DNA of 64,000 nt from Billgrantia antri (GCF_019430905.1 NZ_JAHYCA010000010.1:1-64000); one strand, 5' to 3'; shown: positions 36,649 to 46,179, numbered from the stretch's first letter. Translations and numbers: made by a program. Notes: a model not told the origin generated them from the letters alone.

Positions 36649-37020
36649 GATCTCGGTCTCCTTGAGTCAGGGAGGCCGGGAACTTGAGCGCGACGGGCGA
36701 GAAATGGGAGTTCAGGCTTGGCCGCGACAAGTGCCGCGGCCAGCGTCCTTCAAGTGTCGTCGTTTCGACGGCCGGCACACGGCAGCAGCAAACGGGTACG
36801 CATCGCGCAATTGTTTACGCGATGTTGCCAGTTTGCCTTGTTGCCAATGGATAGCCAGCGCATGAGGAACGCGTCTCGATTGAGAGGGTTGAATTGTGCC
36901 GCATCGGCGATGCGACTCTTTTCTTATAGCCAAGCGCTCAACAAGCGTCAACCGATAAGTCGAGCAAGTAGATCAGGCTTTGTACGAAAAGTCGGCGAGC
37001 GCAGACAGTTTTCGTAAAGC
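36649..37020. other. Non-coding region between the DUF1127 and ABC exporter genes
   Basis: No credible gene is seen in these 372 bases. Besides the probable promoter of the DUF1127 gene, it holds a 7-base inverted repeat CATCGCG-N10-CGCGATG (36801-36824), flanking CAATTGTTTA, which looks like an operator or a short hairpin. The right half (36890-37010) is relatively AT-rich. Confidence 0.5.
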
Positions 37021-38880
37021 CTAGCGGTAGCCTTCGGCCTGCAGCCGAAACAGCCGAGCATAGCGGCCGTTCTGCGTCATCAGGCTATCGTGGTCGCCGC
37101 GCTCGATGACCTCGCCGCCATCGATCACCAGGATCTGGTCGGCGGCACGCACCGTGGAGAAGCGGTGCGAGATGAGAATGGTCATCTTGTCGCGACGGTG
37201 CTCGCGGAAGTCGGCATAGACGGCGGCCTCGGCGGCGGCGTCCATGGCTGCGGTGGGTTCGTCGAGCACCAGAATGTCGGCGCTCTCGCGCATGTAGGCC
37301 CGCGCCAGGGCGATCTTCTGCCACTGGCCGCCGGAGAGCTCCTGCCCCCCCTTGAACCAGCGACCCAGCTGGGTGTGGTAGCCGCCGGGCATATCGCGGA
37401 TGAATTCATCGGCCAGCCCGCGCTCGGCCGCTTCGTGCCAGCGTGCCTCGTCGGCGAAGGCCTCGACATCTCCGGCACCCAGGTTTTCCCCCACTTTGAG
37501 CTGGTAGCGCACGAAGTCCTGGAAGATCACGCCGATGCGTCGCCGCAGGGTGTGGACGTCCCACTCGCGCAGGTCGCTGCCGTCGAGCAGGATGCGGCCT
37601 TCGCTGGGCTCGTAGAGGCGGGTGAGCAACTTGATCAGGGTGGTCTTGCCGGAACCGTTGGCACCCACCAGCGCCAGGCTGTGGCCCGGTGTGAGGTGCA
37701 GTGATACGTCGTGCAGCGCCGCTGCCGCTGCACCGGGATAGGTGAAGCTCACGCCTTCGAAGCGAATGCCGTCACCGGGCCTAACGCCGCGGGTGCGGGT
37801 ACCGCCTTCGGCAGCCACCGGCTGCTCCAGGTACTCGTAGAGATTCGACAGGTAGAGGTTGTCCTCGTACATGCCGCTGATCGAGGTGAGGCTGGCCGAC
37901 AGCGCCGCCTGGCCCTGCTTGAACACCATCAGGTACATGGTCATCTCGCCCAGGGTCAGCGTACCCGAGATCGTTTCCACCACCACCCAGGCATAGGCGC
38001 CATAGAACGCCAGCGTGCCCAGCAGGCCGAGCAGGAAGCCCCAGCTCTCGCGGCGAATCGTCAGGCGCCGGTCCTCGCCGTAAAGCATGTCGAAGATGCG
38101 CCGGTAGCGCTCGAGCAGCAACGGCTCCAGCCCGAACAGCTTGACCTCCTTGATGCTGTCTTCCCGGGCCAGCACGGTCTCCAGGTACATCTGCATGCGG
38201 GTCTGGGGCGAGCGCCAGCGGAACAGGCGGAAGGCATCGCCGGAGAACTTGGCTTCCGAAACGAATACCGGCAGCGCGCCGAGCACCAGAATCCCGATTG
38301 CCCAGGGCGAGAACTGCACCAGCAGCACGCCGAAGCTGGCCAGCGAGATGCCGTTCTGCGCGAGCGAAAAGGTCTTGTTAACCAGCCCCAGCGGTCGGGT
38401 CGATGCCTCGCGCCGGGCGCGGGTGAGCTTGTCGTAGAACTCGCTGTCTTCGAACTGGGCAAGCGACAGCGTGCCGGCCTTCTCGAGGATCATCACGTTG
38501 ACCTTCTGACCGAGCAGTGCGCGCAGCAGCGACTGCTGGGCCGAGAGGCCGCGCTGAGCCAGGGCGATGACGGCGATCACTCCGGCTTCCGCCAGCACGT
38601 AGCGCATTACCGGCCAGGTCGACTCGAAGCTCGGCGAGGTGCCGGTATCGCGGTGGTGGGCCATGGCAGCGACCACCGAGTCGACGATCAGTTGGCCGAC
38701 CCAGGCGGCCACCGCCGGCAACACGCCAGCGATCAGGGTACAGGCCGCGAGCCCCAGGGTGAGCATGTGTGAGGTTTGCCACACCAGCGCCAAGGCACGG
38801 CGGCTGTAACGGAACACGCCGAAGAAGGCCGTCAGGCGTTGACCGCCGGGAGGCGGTGGGGCGGGCGAAGTGCGGCGCAT
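37021..38880 (-). CDS. ABC exporter with fused permease and ATPase
   Basis: A 619-residue half-transporter. Six membrane segments occupy about 30-340 (TLGLAACTLIAGVLPAVAAWVGQLIVDSV, AIGILVLGALPVFVS, LLGLLGTLAFYGAYAWVVVETISG). The nucleotide-binding domain (about 380-615) has Walker A GANGSGKTT, signature LSGGQWQKIALARA, Walker B ILVLDEPTAAMD and the H-loop SHRFSTV. It resembles lipid, peptide or drug exporters of the MsbA/LmrA group; the substrate cannot be inferred. The start is uncertain: the frame extends to TTG 38910, but that sits against the terminator hairpin of the upstream gene, so ATG 38880 is used although no clear ribosome site precedes it. Confidence 0.87.
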   Translation of the reverse strand: MRRTSPAPPPPGGQRLTAFFGVFRYSRRALALVWQTSHMLTLGLAACTLIAGVLPAVAAWVGQLIVDSVVAAMAHHRDTGTSPSFESTWPVMRYVLAEAGVIAVIALAQRGLSAQQSLLRALLGQKVNVMILEKAGTLSLAQFEDSEFYDKLTRARREASTRPLGLVNKTFSLAQNGISLASFGVLLVQFSPWAIGILVLGALPVFVSEAKFSGDAFRLFRWRSPQTRMQMYLETVLAREDSIKEVKLFGLEPLLLERYRRIFDMLYGEDRRLTIRRESWGFLLGLLGTLAFYGAYAWVVVETISGTLTLGEMTMYLMVFKQGQAALSASLTSISGMYEDNLYLSNLYEYLEQPVAAEGGTRTRGVRPGDGIRFEGVSFTYPGAAAAALHDVSLHLTPGHSLALVGANGSGKTTLIKLLTRLYEPSEGRILLDGSDLREWDVHTLRRRIGVIFQDFVRYQLKVGENLGAGDVEAFADEARWHEAAERGLADEFIRDMPGGYHTQLGRWFKGGQELSGGQWQKIALARAYMRESADILVLDEPTAAMDAAAEAAVYADFREHRRDKMTILISHRFSTVRAADQILVIDGGEVIERGDHDSLMTQNGRYARLFRLQAEGYR

Positions 38881-38914
38881 GGGCGGTGTGGGGAGAGAGC
38901 TCCGGTTCAAGGAA

Positions 38915-38942
38915 CGACGCCCTGCTCGGAAGCAGGGCGTCG
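38915..38942 (-). terminator. Terminator downstream of the M23 peptidase gene
   Basis: Perfect 12-base arms CGACGCCCTGCT and AGCAGGGCGTCG around CGGA, 32 bases past the M23 gene stop. On the minus strand the stem is followed by TTCCTT, a weak U-run. Confidence 0.75.
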
Positions 38943-38973
38943 CATGTCATGCTGGCGGCTGATCGAGATGCGA

Positions 38974-40722
38974 TCAGTCGTCGTCGCTTTCGGCGTCGGC
39001 TGAGGTTTGAGCCACCACAGGGCCGGTCTGGCCGGAGCGCAGTGTGGCAAGCAGCGGCTCCGCTTCGCGCTGGAAGGCCACCAGACGCTCACCCTCGAGG
39101 CTCTGGCTCTCTGGCAGCTCGACCTTCATGGCATCGACAGCGTTGTTGTTGACGATGACCTCGTAATGCAGGTGAGGCCCGGTGCTGCGGCCGGTGTTGC
39201 CGGACAGCGCGATGCGTTCCCCCATCGAGACGCGGTCGCCGCGATTCACCATTGCGCGCGAGAGATGGAGGTAGCGAGTGCGGTAGCCGTTGTCGTGGCG
39301 AACCACGATGTAGCGACCCGCCATGGGGTGGTTGCCTACCTTCTCGACGCGACCGTCAGCTGGGGCGACGACCGGTGTGCCGATGGGCATGGCCCAGTCG
39401 GTGCCGCGATGCGGACTGACGCGCCCGGTGACCGGATGCAGGCGGCGCGGGTTGAAACTTGAGCTCAAGCGGTAGCTGCCCTCGAAGGGGTAGCGGCTGA
39501 AGGCCGGGTCGAGGCTCTGCCCGTCGGGCGTGTAGAAGTTGTTGTCTTCGCTGTTGCGTACCAGCGTGAGGTCCATGCGGGCGCCCTGGTACTCGATGGC
39601 GAGCACACGGGAGTCGAAGCTGGTGCCGTCAATGATGTCGGATTCGATCAGCACTTGGAACTCGTCGCCACGGCGTGTGTCGCGACGAAAATCGAGCTTC
39701 TTCTCCAGCAGGCGCGATATCTGGGCCACTTCGGTGCTGGAGAGGCCGGTGGCCTGGGCGGAGCGGGCAAAGCTGCCGCTGACGCTGCCTGCGAACAGCC
39801 GCTGGGTGGCCTCGCCGGCACGCTCGATGGTGGCGACATCGAAACCGTCTCCGTCGCGTTCGAGCATGTAGCCTTCGCGAGCATTCTTCATGATTCGCAG
39901 GGCCAGTAGCCGATCCTGCTCGTCGAGCTGGTACTCGAAGGTGTTGCCGACTCGCCAATGGGTCAGCAGACGCTGGTCCGGCATGTCCTCGAGCAGGAGC
40001 ATGGCTTCGCTGTAGCCAAGTCCGAGTTCGTTCTGGGCCAGCACGGCGAAGGTATCGCCCTGCTGTACGGTATAGGTGCGCCATTCCGGCACGTGGGGTT
40101 CGGCGGCGGCGATCTCATCATCGAAGTGGATCGGGCCATCATCGAACAGTGCCAGCTCCTCGTCCGGGTAGTCTTCGTAGGAGGTCGCGTCGGCGGCCAG
40201 CGCCTCGTCGTCGGTATACGTGTCGTCGAGCATGCCACTGGCCAGGGTGCCGATCACCATGGCCATGTGCAGCGCACCGGAATCCAGCTCCGTTGCCAGT
40301 TCGATGCCGCTGTCAACGCCGGTCGTGGCGGGGCGGGCGGTAGCGGCATCGAACTCGGCAGCGGTCGGAGCCGGGGAGGGGGCTTGCCCCGCCTGGGCCA
40401 CGGCGACCCCGGAGAGGTCGACGATCTCGCTGGGCTGCAACTGGGAGAGAGGGATGTAGTCTCGGGTGGCGTCGATGGCCTGAGTAGCGATCTCTATGGC
40501 ATCGGCGACGGAGTAACGTTCGCTGTTGAGAGCGGGGAGGCCGGGATGAGCCTCGGGCGAGAGAGGGAAGAGAACGGTTTCGGGAACCTGCCCCTCTCGC
40601 TGGGTATTCTCGACGAGGGTAACGATTTTTTGAGCGCCCAGCACGGTCACCATGGTGGCGACGGGTAGCAGCAGTAACTTATGCGTGCGGGGCAGCGAAT
40701 GGAGGATTCGCAACATGGGCAT
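38974..40722 (-). CDS. M23-family metallopeptidase with LysM/OapA-like region (MepM type)
   Basis: A 582-residue envelope endopeptidase. One N-terminal membrane helix (about 15-32, LLLLPVATMVTVLGAQ) is followed by an acidic linker (about 40-210), then a LysM/OapA-like domain beginning WRTYTVQQGDTFAVLAQNELG (about 215-300). The zinc peptidase domain (about 430-545) has both metal motifs, HRGTDW and LHYE in GPHLHYEVIVNN. This is the layout of MepM/YebA, which cuts D,D cross-links to allow peptidoglycan growth. The linker is longer and more acidic than in E. coli, in keeping with a halophile. Start 40722 or the ATG two codons later cannot be separated. It is a single gene with its own terminator. 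Confidence 0.9.
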   Translation of the reverse strand: MPMLRILHSLPRTHKLLLLPVATMVTVLGAQKIVTLVENTQREGQVPETVLFPLSPEAHPGLPALNSERYSVADAIEIATQAIDATRDYIPLSQLQPSEIVDLSGVAVAQAGQAPSPAPTAAEFDAATARPATTGVDSGIELATELDSGALHMAMVIGTLASGMLDDTYTDDEALAADATSYEDYPDEELALFDDGPIHFDDEIAAAEPHVPEWRTYTVQQGDTFAVLAQNELGLGYSEAMLLLEDMPDQRLLTHWRVGNTFEYQLDEQDRLLALRIMKNAREGYMLERDGDGFDVATIERAGEATQRLFAGSVSGSFARSAQATGLSSTEVAQISRLLEKKLDFRRDTRRGDEFQVLIESDIIDGTSFDSRVLAIEYQGARMDLTLVRNSEDNNFYTPDGQSLDPAFSRYPFEGSYRLSSSFNPRRLHPVTGRVSPHRGTDWAMPIGTPVVAPADGRVEKVGNHPMAGRYIVVRHDNGYRTRYLHLSRAMVNRGDRVSMGERIALSGNTGRSTGPHLHYEVIVNNNAVDAMKVELPESQSLEGERLVAFQREAEPLLATLRSGQTGPVVAQTSADAESDDD

Positions 40723-40795
40723 TGGCCATAAAAAAAGATGACAAGAATATAAAAAGCCTGGGGAACCTTAACCCATGATATATGGCCTGCCTAGA

Positions 40796-40811
40796 CTGTA
40801 CGTACGTACAG
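40796..40811. repeat. 16-base perfect palindrome
   Basis: CTGTACGTACGTACAG is a perfect palindrome built on (GTAC)3, between the 5' end of the M23 gene (40722) and the 3' end of the pirin gene (40941). It could be an operator for the M23 gene. A CGCCTGG/CCAGGCG hairpin (about 40817-40852) next to it may end the pirin transcript. Confidence 0.5.
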
Positions 40812-40940
40812 CAAAGCGCGCCTGGAGCGGCTCATGTGAGGCCCCAGGCGGTCGGAACATTGCCGAACACTGTTCAGTAAAGTCATTGAACGCGAATAAA
40901 CGATAGGAAACAACCCCTGTTCGGTAAATAGGCGCCAGGG

Positions 40941-41789
40941 TCAGCCCGTGAAGCTGCCGTTGCGATAGTCGCGCAGGGCTTGTTCGATCTCGTGCGTGTG
41001 GTTCATCACGAAAGGCCCATAATGTGCGATCGGCTCTCGGTGAGGTGTACCGGCGAGCAGCAGGCACTGCGCACCTTCCCGGCTGGCGAGAGCCAGTGTG
41101 TCGCCACTTCCCAGCCGCGCCAGTTGGCCGGCCGCGACGCTCTCGCCGGCGATCTGCAGGTTGCCCTCGAAGACGTAAACCGCCAGCGTCTCGCTGCCTG
41201 CCTCGAGCATCAGCTCGCCGCCGGCCTCGATAAGCGCATGGGCAATGGCGCCCTCTCCAGCCAAGTGTTCCAGCGGGCCGCAAATTCGCTCGCCCGCTAC
41301 GGATGACCAGCTCCCGCCCAAGGCGATCAATACCGCCTGTTGCAACTCCAAGCGTGGCATTTCGTCGCTGCGCACGTCGCGATAGCGTGGCTCGCTCATC
41401 TTGTCCCGCGCCGGAAGGTTGAGCCACAGCTGAAAGCCGTGCAGGCCCTGGCTGTCAGTCAGCGGCATTTCGGAATGCACGATGCCACGGCCGGTGTGCA
41501 TCCACTGGGCATCGCCGGCCTGGATGGTGCTGCTGTGGCCCAGGTGATCCTCATGGGTGATTCCGCCATGGAGGATGTAGGTCAGCGTTTGCATACCGCG
41601 ATGCGGATGCGGCGGAAAGCCGCCGATATAGTCGTCGGGTCGGTCGGAGCCGAGCTCGTCGAGCATCAGGAAGGGGTCGAGTTCGCCGTCGAAGCGGTGA
41701 ATGCGCTGAATGTGTACGCCGTCGCCATCCTGGCTGGGGTGGCTCTGGATCAGGCCTTCGATGCGGCGAAAGTTGGGGCTGGCGACCAT
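40941..41789 (-). CDS. Pirin-family protein
   Basis: A 282-residue bicupin. The N-terminal cupin carries the metal-binding histidines in GGFPPHPHRGMQTLTYILHGGITHEDHLGH and GIVHSEMP, and the C-terminal cupin is near residues 165-275. Bacterial pirins are iron-dependent; some have quercetinase activity and some bind pyruvate dehydrogenase. Which applies here is unknown. ATG 41789 follows GGGAGACC; an upstream in-frame ATG at 41837 overlaps the region next to the divergent LysR gene and has no ribosome site. The LysR gene starts 113 bases away on the other strand and is the obvious candidate regulator. Confidence 0.88.
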   Translation of the reverse strand: MVASPNFRRIEGLIQSHPSQDGDGVHIQRIHRFDGELDPFLMLDELGSDRPDDYIGGFPPHPHRGMQTLTYILHGGITHEDHLGHSSTIQAGDAQWMHTGRGIVHSEMPLTDSQGLHGFQLWLNLPARDKMSEPRYRDVRSDEMPRLELQQAVLIALGGSWSSVAGERICGPLEHLAGEGAIAHALIEAGGELMLEAGSETLAVYVFEGNLQIAGESVAAGQLARLGSGDTLALASREGAQCLLLAGTPHREPIAHYGPFVMNHTHEIEQALRDYRNGSFTG

Positions 41790-41901
41790 GGTCTGCGGTC
41801 TCCCACATGGTTCTGACTGGGTGGATATGTGTGGCATTCTAGACCGTATTTTTCGAAAATTAAGCGCAACGTTTTGCAGCTTTCATTCGAGGAAGTCGAA
41901 T

Positions 41902-42801
41902 ATGTCTCGTGTCACCCTGGCCCAGTGGCAGATGCTTGCGGCAGTCGTCGACCATGGGGGTTTCGCGCGTGCCGCCGAGGCAGTCCACAAGAGCCCCTCC
42001 ACCCTCAACCATGCCGTTCACAAGCTGGAGCAACAGCTCGGCGTGCAGGTGCTCGAACCGGTTGGACGTCAGGTGCGCCTGACCGAGGCCGGCGAGATGC
42101 TGCTGCGCCGGGCTCGACAACTGATCGAAAGCGCCGAAGCGCTGGAGGATGTCGCCGGGCGCTTGTCCGAAGGGCTCGAGGCCGAGGTGGTGCTGTCGGT
42201 CGACCAGATCTTTCCCACCGGCGCCCTGGCGGTGGCACTGAGCCGGTTCTCCACCGCCTACCCCCATGTGCGTGTTCAACTCCACGAGACGGTACTCAAT
42301 GGCGGTATCGAGATGCTTTATGACGGCCGTGCCGACCTGGCCATTTCCGGCCTGGCGGCACAGGGCTTTCTCGGCGAGCCGCTAGTGACGGTCCGCTTCA
42401 TCGCGGTAGCGCATCGCGACCATGAGCTGCACGCGCTGAAGCGCGAACTCGACCTGCGCGACCTGCAGCGTCACCGCCAACTGGTGGTGCGCGACTCGGC
42501 GTTGCGCCAGTCGATGGATGCCGGGTGGCTGAAGGCAGAGCAGCGCTGGACGGTGAGCCATCTCGAGACCTCCATCGACATGATCCGTCGCGGGCTGGGC
42601 TTCGCCTGGCTGCCCGAGACGCGCATTCATGACGACCTCAAGAGCGGGGTGCTGCATCCACTGCCTCTGTCTGCCGGTGGCCTCCGCGAGGTACCCATGC
42701 AGATGATCTTCCGTGATCGTGACCGGGCGGGCCCCGCAACCCATGCCATGGCCCTGGCGCTCAAGGACGCCGTGGCGAGTGAATGTCCGAGCGATGCGTG
42801 A
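41902..42801 (+). CDS. LysR-family transcriptional regulator
   Basis: A 299-residue LTTR. The winged-helix domain is at about 1-60 (LAQWQMLAAVVDHGGFARAAEAVHKSPSTLNHAVHKLEQQLGVQ) and the effector domain from about 88 (VVLSVDQIFPTGALAVALSRFSTAYPHVRVQLHE). ATG 41902 follows GAGGAAG by seven bases; the frame open to 41710 overlaps the start of the divergent pirin gene. The divergent placement suggests that it controls the pirin gene. Confidence 0.9.
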   Translation: MSRVTLAQWQMLAAVVDHGGFARAAEAVHKSPSTLNHAVHKLEQQLGVQVLEPVGRQVRLTEAGEMLLRRARQLIESAEALEDVAGRLSEGLEAEVVLSVDQIFPTGALAVALSRFSTAYPHVRVQLHETVLNGGIEMLYDGRADLAISGLAAQGFLGEPLVTVRFIAVAHRDHELHALKRELDLRDLQRHRQLVVRDSALRQSMDAGWLKAEQRWTVSHLETSIDMIRRGLGFAWLPETRIHDDLKSGVLHPLPLSAGGLREVPMQMIFRDRDRAGPATHAMALALKDAVASECPSDA

Positions 42802-43063
42802 TCTTTCGTTTTTTTCGATGTGAGGGGCGGAAAAACTGCGCTTGAGCATCAAGCAAATCGGTTTAACCTGCTACGGAAACACTGCACAAATGCCTGCGCG
42901 AGCGAATCGCTGCGTTGCGCGGTGCCGAAGCGTCGGACCGTCGGAATCCTCACCTATACCCCATAGGCTCCGGTTCCTGTGCTCCGTGCGCCTTGCGCTT
43001 CATCTCGCTCGTCGATTTGTTCAGAGCTTCCTTAGTCAGACATTTCTGAATCCGGAGGACATG

Positions 43064-44068
43064 ATGGGCCTGCTGATCGACGGCAAGTGGCAAGACCAGT
43101 GGTACGACACCAAGAAGCACGGCGGCGAGTTCGTGCGAGAGTCCGCCAAGCTGCGCGACTGGGTCACCCGTGACGGCAGCCCGGGGCCCGAAGGGCAGCG
43201 GGCGGTACCGGCGGAGGGGGGGCGCTTCCATCTGTATGTCTCGCTGGCCTGCCCTTGGGCCCACCGCACACTGATCATGCGCAAGCTCAAGGGGCTGGAA
43301 GACCTGATCGGCGTTTCATGGGTCAGTCCACTGATGCTCGACCAGGGCTGGAGCTACCATGAGCACGAGGGGGCGAGCGGCGATCAGGTCAATGGCGTCG
43401 AGTACCACCGCGAACTCTACACCCTGACCGACCCGCACTATACCGGACGGGTCACGGTGCCGGTGCTGTGGGACAAGCGGGAGGGGCGGATCGTCAACAA
43501 CGAGTCTGCCGAACTGGTACGCATCCTCAACGAGGCCTTCGACGAGGTGACTGGCAACCGGCTCGACTTCTATCCTGAGGATCTGCGAGAAAACATCGAC
43601 ACGGTCAACGATGACGTCTACGAGCACATCAATAACGGCGTCTATAAAGCGGGCTTCGCCACCGAGCAGGAGGTCTACGAGAAGCACGTGACGGCACTGT
43701 TCGAAGCGCTCGACCGCGTCGAGGCGCGCCTGGCCGATAACCGCTACCTGGCCGGCGAGTGGTTCACCGAGGCCGACGTGCGCCTGTTCACCACCCTGGT
43801 GCGCTTCGATGCCGTCTATTACAGCCACTTCAAGTGCAACTTCAGACGCATCGAGGACTACCCGAATCTGTCGCACTACCTGCGCGAGCTGTATCAGTGG
43901 CCGGGCGTGGCCGAGACGGTAAGCCTGGACCACATCAAGCGCCACTACTACTACAGCCATGACACCATCAATCCGACCCGCATCGTGCCCAAGGGGCCGC
44001 TGCTCGACTTCACGCGGCCGCACGACCGTGAGCGGCTGCCGGGGCAGGGGATTCGCCGGAAACGCTGA
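43064..44068 (+). CDS. Glutathionyl-hydroquinone reductase (Xi-class glutathione transferase, YqjG-like)
   Basis: A 334-residue cytoplasmic enzyme that removes glutathione from glutathionyl-hydroquinones. The catalytic cysteine is in SLACPWAHRTLIM (about 64), followed by VPVLWDKREGRIVNNESAELVRIL (thioredoxin-fold glutathione site, about 137-160). The helical domain has NNGVYKAGFATEQEVYEKHVTALFEALDRVE and VRLFTTLVRFDAVYYSHFKCN, all typical of the Xi class. ATG 43064 is six bases from GGAGG and is preferred to the adjacent ATG 43061. The 262-base gap before it contains no gene. Confidence 0.9.
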   Translation: MGLLIDGKWQDQWYDTKKHGGEFVRESAKLRDWVTRDGSPGPEGQRAVPAEGGRFHLYVSLACPWAHRTLIMRKLKGLEDLIGVSWVSPLMLDQGWSYHEHEGASGDQVNGVEYHRELYTLTDPHYTGRVTVPVLWDKREGRIVNNESAELVRILNEAFDEVTGNRLDFYPEDLRENIDTVNDDVYEHINNGVYKAGFATEQEVYEKHVTALFEALDRVEARLADNRYLAGEWFTEADVRLFTTLVRFDAVYYSHFKCNFRRIEDYPNLSHYLRELYQWPGVAETVSLDHIKRHYYYSHDTINPTRIVPKGPLLDFTRPHDRERLPGQGIRRKR

Positions 44069-44119
44069 CCGAGTTCGCCGCTCCTGATAGGAGCGGCGGA
44101 GCCGCACAGTGGAGCTCGC

Positions 44120-45088
44120 TCAGTAGGCGGCTTCGGGCTGATAGAACTCCTCGACGTTGCCGCCGGTGATCAGGTCGGCGGCGAGGATTACCCGCGACGG
44201 TACGCCGTGATACATGTCGCCCAGCCGCTCGCCCTTCACCCCGTGCACGGCCAGGGCGATGGCGGAGGCGATCATGTTGGGCGGGTAGGTCACCGTGCCG
44301 CGAACCACCGGATGGTCGTTGCGGATCATCTCGATGACCTGCTGCGAGCCGCCCCCGCCGACGATCAGCTTGACGTCGTCGCGCTCATTCTCTTCCACTG
44401 CACGCAGTGCCGAGACCAGCACGTCGTCGTCGCCGGCCCAGATCGCATCGACTTGAGGATTGCTGCCGAGCAGGTCCTCGGTGACGCTCAGGGCCTTCTG
44501 CGGATTCCAGTCGGTGGCCTGGGAATCGAGAATGTTGATGTCGGGATAGTCGGCCATCACCGCATTGAAGGCCTCGACGCGCTGAGAGTTGATCGGAATG
44601 GGCGGGCCTTCAAGCACCAGAATATTGCCTTCTCCGCCGAGCTCCTCGGCCATGTAGCGGGCCGCCACTTCACCCAGCCCCGGGTTGTCGCCGGCGAGGA
44701 AGACGTCCTGGCTCGGCTCTTCCAGCTCGCGATCGACCACCACCGTGTAGATGCCCGACTCGTAGGCTTCGGTGATCACTTGCTGCAACGTGGCGGGATT
44801 GTGGGGCAGGATCACCAGGGCGTCGAGGTCGCGGATCATCAGATCCTCGACGTTCGAGACCTGGGCGGTGCCCGAACTGGCCGAGAGTACCGTGAAGCTG
44901 ACGTCATCGTGCTTCTCGGCCAGTTCCTCGGTGGCATGCTGCGCCCACCACAGCAAGCCTGCGGTCCAGCCGTGGTCGGCGGAGGGTACGGTCACGCCGA
45001 TGTGATACTCCTCCGCGCTGGCCGCCAGCGGGGTGGCCACCAGGGCGGCCGTCAGCGCGGTTTGCTTGAGAACGCGTTTTATCGTCAT
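44120..45088 (-). CDS. Sugar-type ABC transporter substrate-binding protein
   Basis: A 322-residue periplasmic-binding protein of the RbsB/type 1 fold with a Sec signal peptide ending PLAASAEE (about residue 25). Mature features are YHIGVTVPSADHGWTAGLLWWAQHATEE, LVILPHNPATLQQVITEAYESGI, VVVDRELEE, and a GDDDVLVSALRAVEE hinge segment near 235. It feeds the permease and ATPase encoded upstream on the same strand. Substrate is not evident; the neighbouring oxidoreductase and TIM-barrel isomerase point to a cyclic polyol or sugar. ATG 45088 follows GGGAG by eight bases. Confidence 0.9.
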   Translation of the reverse strand: MTIKRVLKQTALTAALVATPLAASAEEYHIGVTVPSADHGWTAGLLWWAQHATEELAEKHDDVSFTVLSASSGTAQVSNVEDLMIRDLDALVILPHNPATLQQVITEAYESGIYTVVVDRELEEPSQDVFLAGDNPGLGEVAARYMAEELGGEGNILVLEGPPIPINSQRVEAFNAVMADYPDINILDSQATDWNPQKALSVTEDLLGSNPQVDAIWAGDDDVLVSALRAVEENERDDVKLIVGGGGSQQVIEMIRNDHPVVRGTVTYPPNMIASAIALAVHGVKGERLGDMYHGVPSRVILAADLITGGNVEEFYQPEAAY

Positions 45089-45182
45089 TGTTGTCACTCC
45101 CGTTGCATCGTGGTCGAACGAATGGGCTGGCATACCCAGCGATGACGGCACGGCGCTCTCATCCGCCGGCCATCGGCTCCAG

Positions 45183-46178
45183 TCAGCCGGTGCGTCGGTA
45201 CTGCAGCAGCACCGCCAGCAGGATCACGGCTCCCTTGACCAGGCCCTGCAGGTAGGGCGAGACCCCGGTCAGGTTGAGCATGTTGTTGATGATCCCCAGT
45301 ATCAGCGCGCCGATGACCGTGCCCCACACCGAGCCGCGCCCGCCGGACAGGGCCGTGCCGCCAATCACCACCGCGGCGATGTCGTCGAGCTCGTAGAAAT
45401 AGCCGGCGTCGCTGGGGCTGACCGAGTTGAGCCGCGAACTCAGCATGATGGCGGAGAGACCCACGCAGATCCCGGCGATCACGAAGGTGCTGAGCACCAC
45501 CCGTTCGACGCGAATGCCGGCATAGCGGGCCACCTGCGGGTTGGCGCCCACGGCACACACATGACGCCCGAAGGGCGTGTGGAACAGCAGGACATGGGCG
45601 ATGGCGGCGAGGCCGAAGAAGGTCCATACCGGAATCGGCAGGCCCAGGACATAACCGCCGCCTATCTCGGAGAAGAGCGGGTTGGGGGTCGTCACTTCGC
45701 CGGCATCGGTGAGGTAGAGCGCCAGCGAGCGAAAAATCGACATGCTGGCCAGCGTCACCACGAAGGCGGCCATTCGTCCTCGGGTGACCAGCAGGCCGTT
45801 GAACAGGCCGAACAGCGAGCCGGCCACCAGCGCGGCCAGCATGCCGAGGAGCACGCCCTGGAGGGGGTCGGCAATGGCATTGACGACATAGAGCAGCAGC
45901 ACCCCCACCAGGGCCACCATGGAGCCCACCGAGAGGTCGATGCCGCCGGCAATGATCACGAATGTCATGCCGATGGCGATGATCCCGGTATAGGAGACCT
46001 GGCGCAGCACGTTGGAAATGTTGCGCGCGTCGAAGAAGTACTCGCTGGCCAGTGACGAGAGTACGAAAAGGATGATCAGCGCCAGCAGCGGCGCCAGGAT
46101 GGTGGCGTTGAGCGGCAGCCGACGCAGTCGCTGCAGGCCCAGTTGCCCCATCGGCTTGGAGTTCGAAGCGTCGTTCAT
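45183..46178 (-). CDS. Sugar-type ABC transporter permease (RbsC family)
   Basis: A 331-residue inner-membrane protein with eight to ten hydrophobic segments and the BPD_transp_2 pattern (GMTFVIIAGGIDLSVGSMVALVGVLLLYV near 95, GLLVTRGRMAAFVVTLASMSIFRSLALYLTD near 150, GRHVCAVGANPQVARYAGI near 205, GGTALSGGRGSVWGTVIGALILGIINNMLNL near 285). It transports the ligand of the adjacent binding protein using energy from the ATPase gene, whose stop is one base upstream of this start. A start at ATG 46178 gives the usual soluble N-terminus before TM1. Confidence 0.9.
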   Translation of the reverse strand: MNDASNSKPMGQLGLQRLRRLPLNATILAPLLALIILFVLSSLASEYFFDARNISNVLRQVSYTGIIAIGMTFVIIAGGIDLSVGSMVALVGVLLLYVVNAIADPLQGVLLGMLAALVAGSLFGLFNGLLVTRGRMAAFVVTLASMSIFRSLALYLTDAGEVTTPNPLFSEIGGGYVLGLPIPVWTFFGLAAIAHVLLFHTPFGRHVCAVGANPQVARYAGIRVERVVLSTFVIAGICVGLSAIMLSSRLNSVSPSDAGYFYELDDIAAVVIGGTALSGGRGSVWGTVIGALILGIINNMLNLTGVSPYLQGLVKGAVILLAVLLQYRRTG

Positions 46179-46179
46179 G

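Noticed and set aside
42802-43063. Insertion-sequence remnant in the gap before the glutathionyl-hydroquinone reductase gene
   Set aside because: There is no terminal inverted repeat, target duplication or transposase fragment; only ordinary non-coding sequence is seen.
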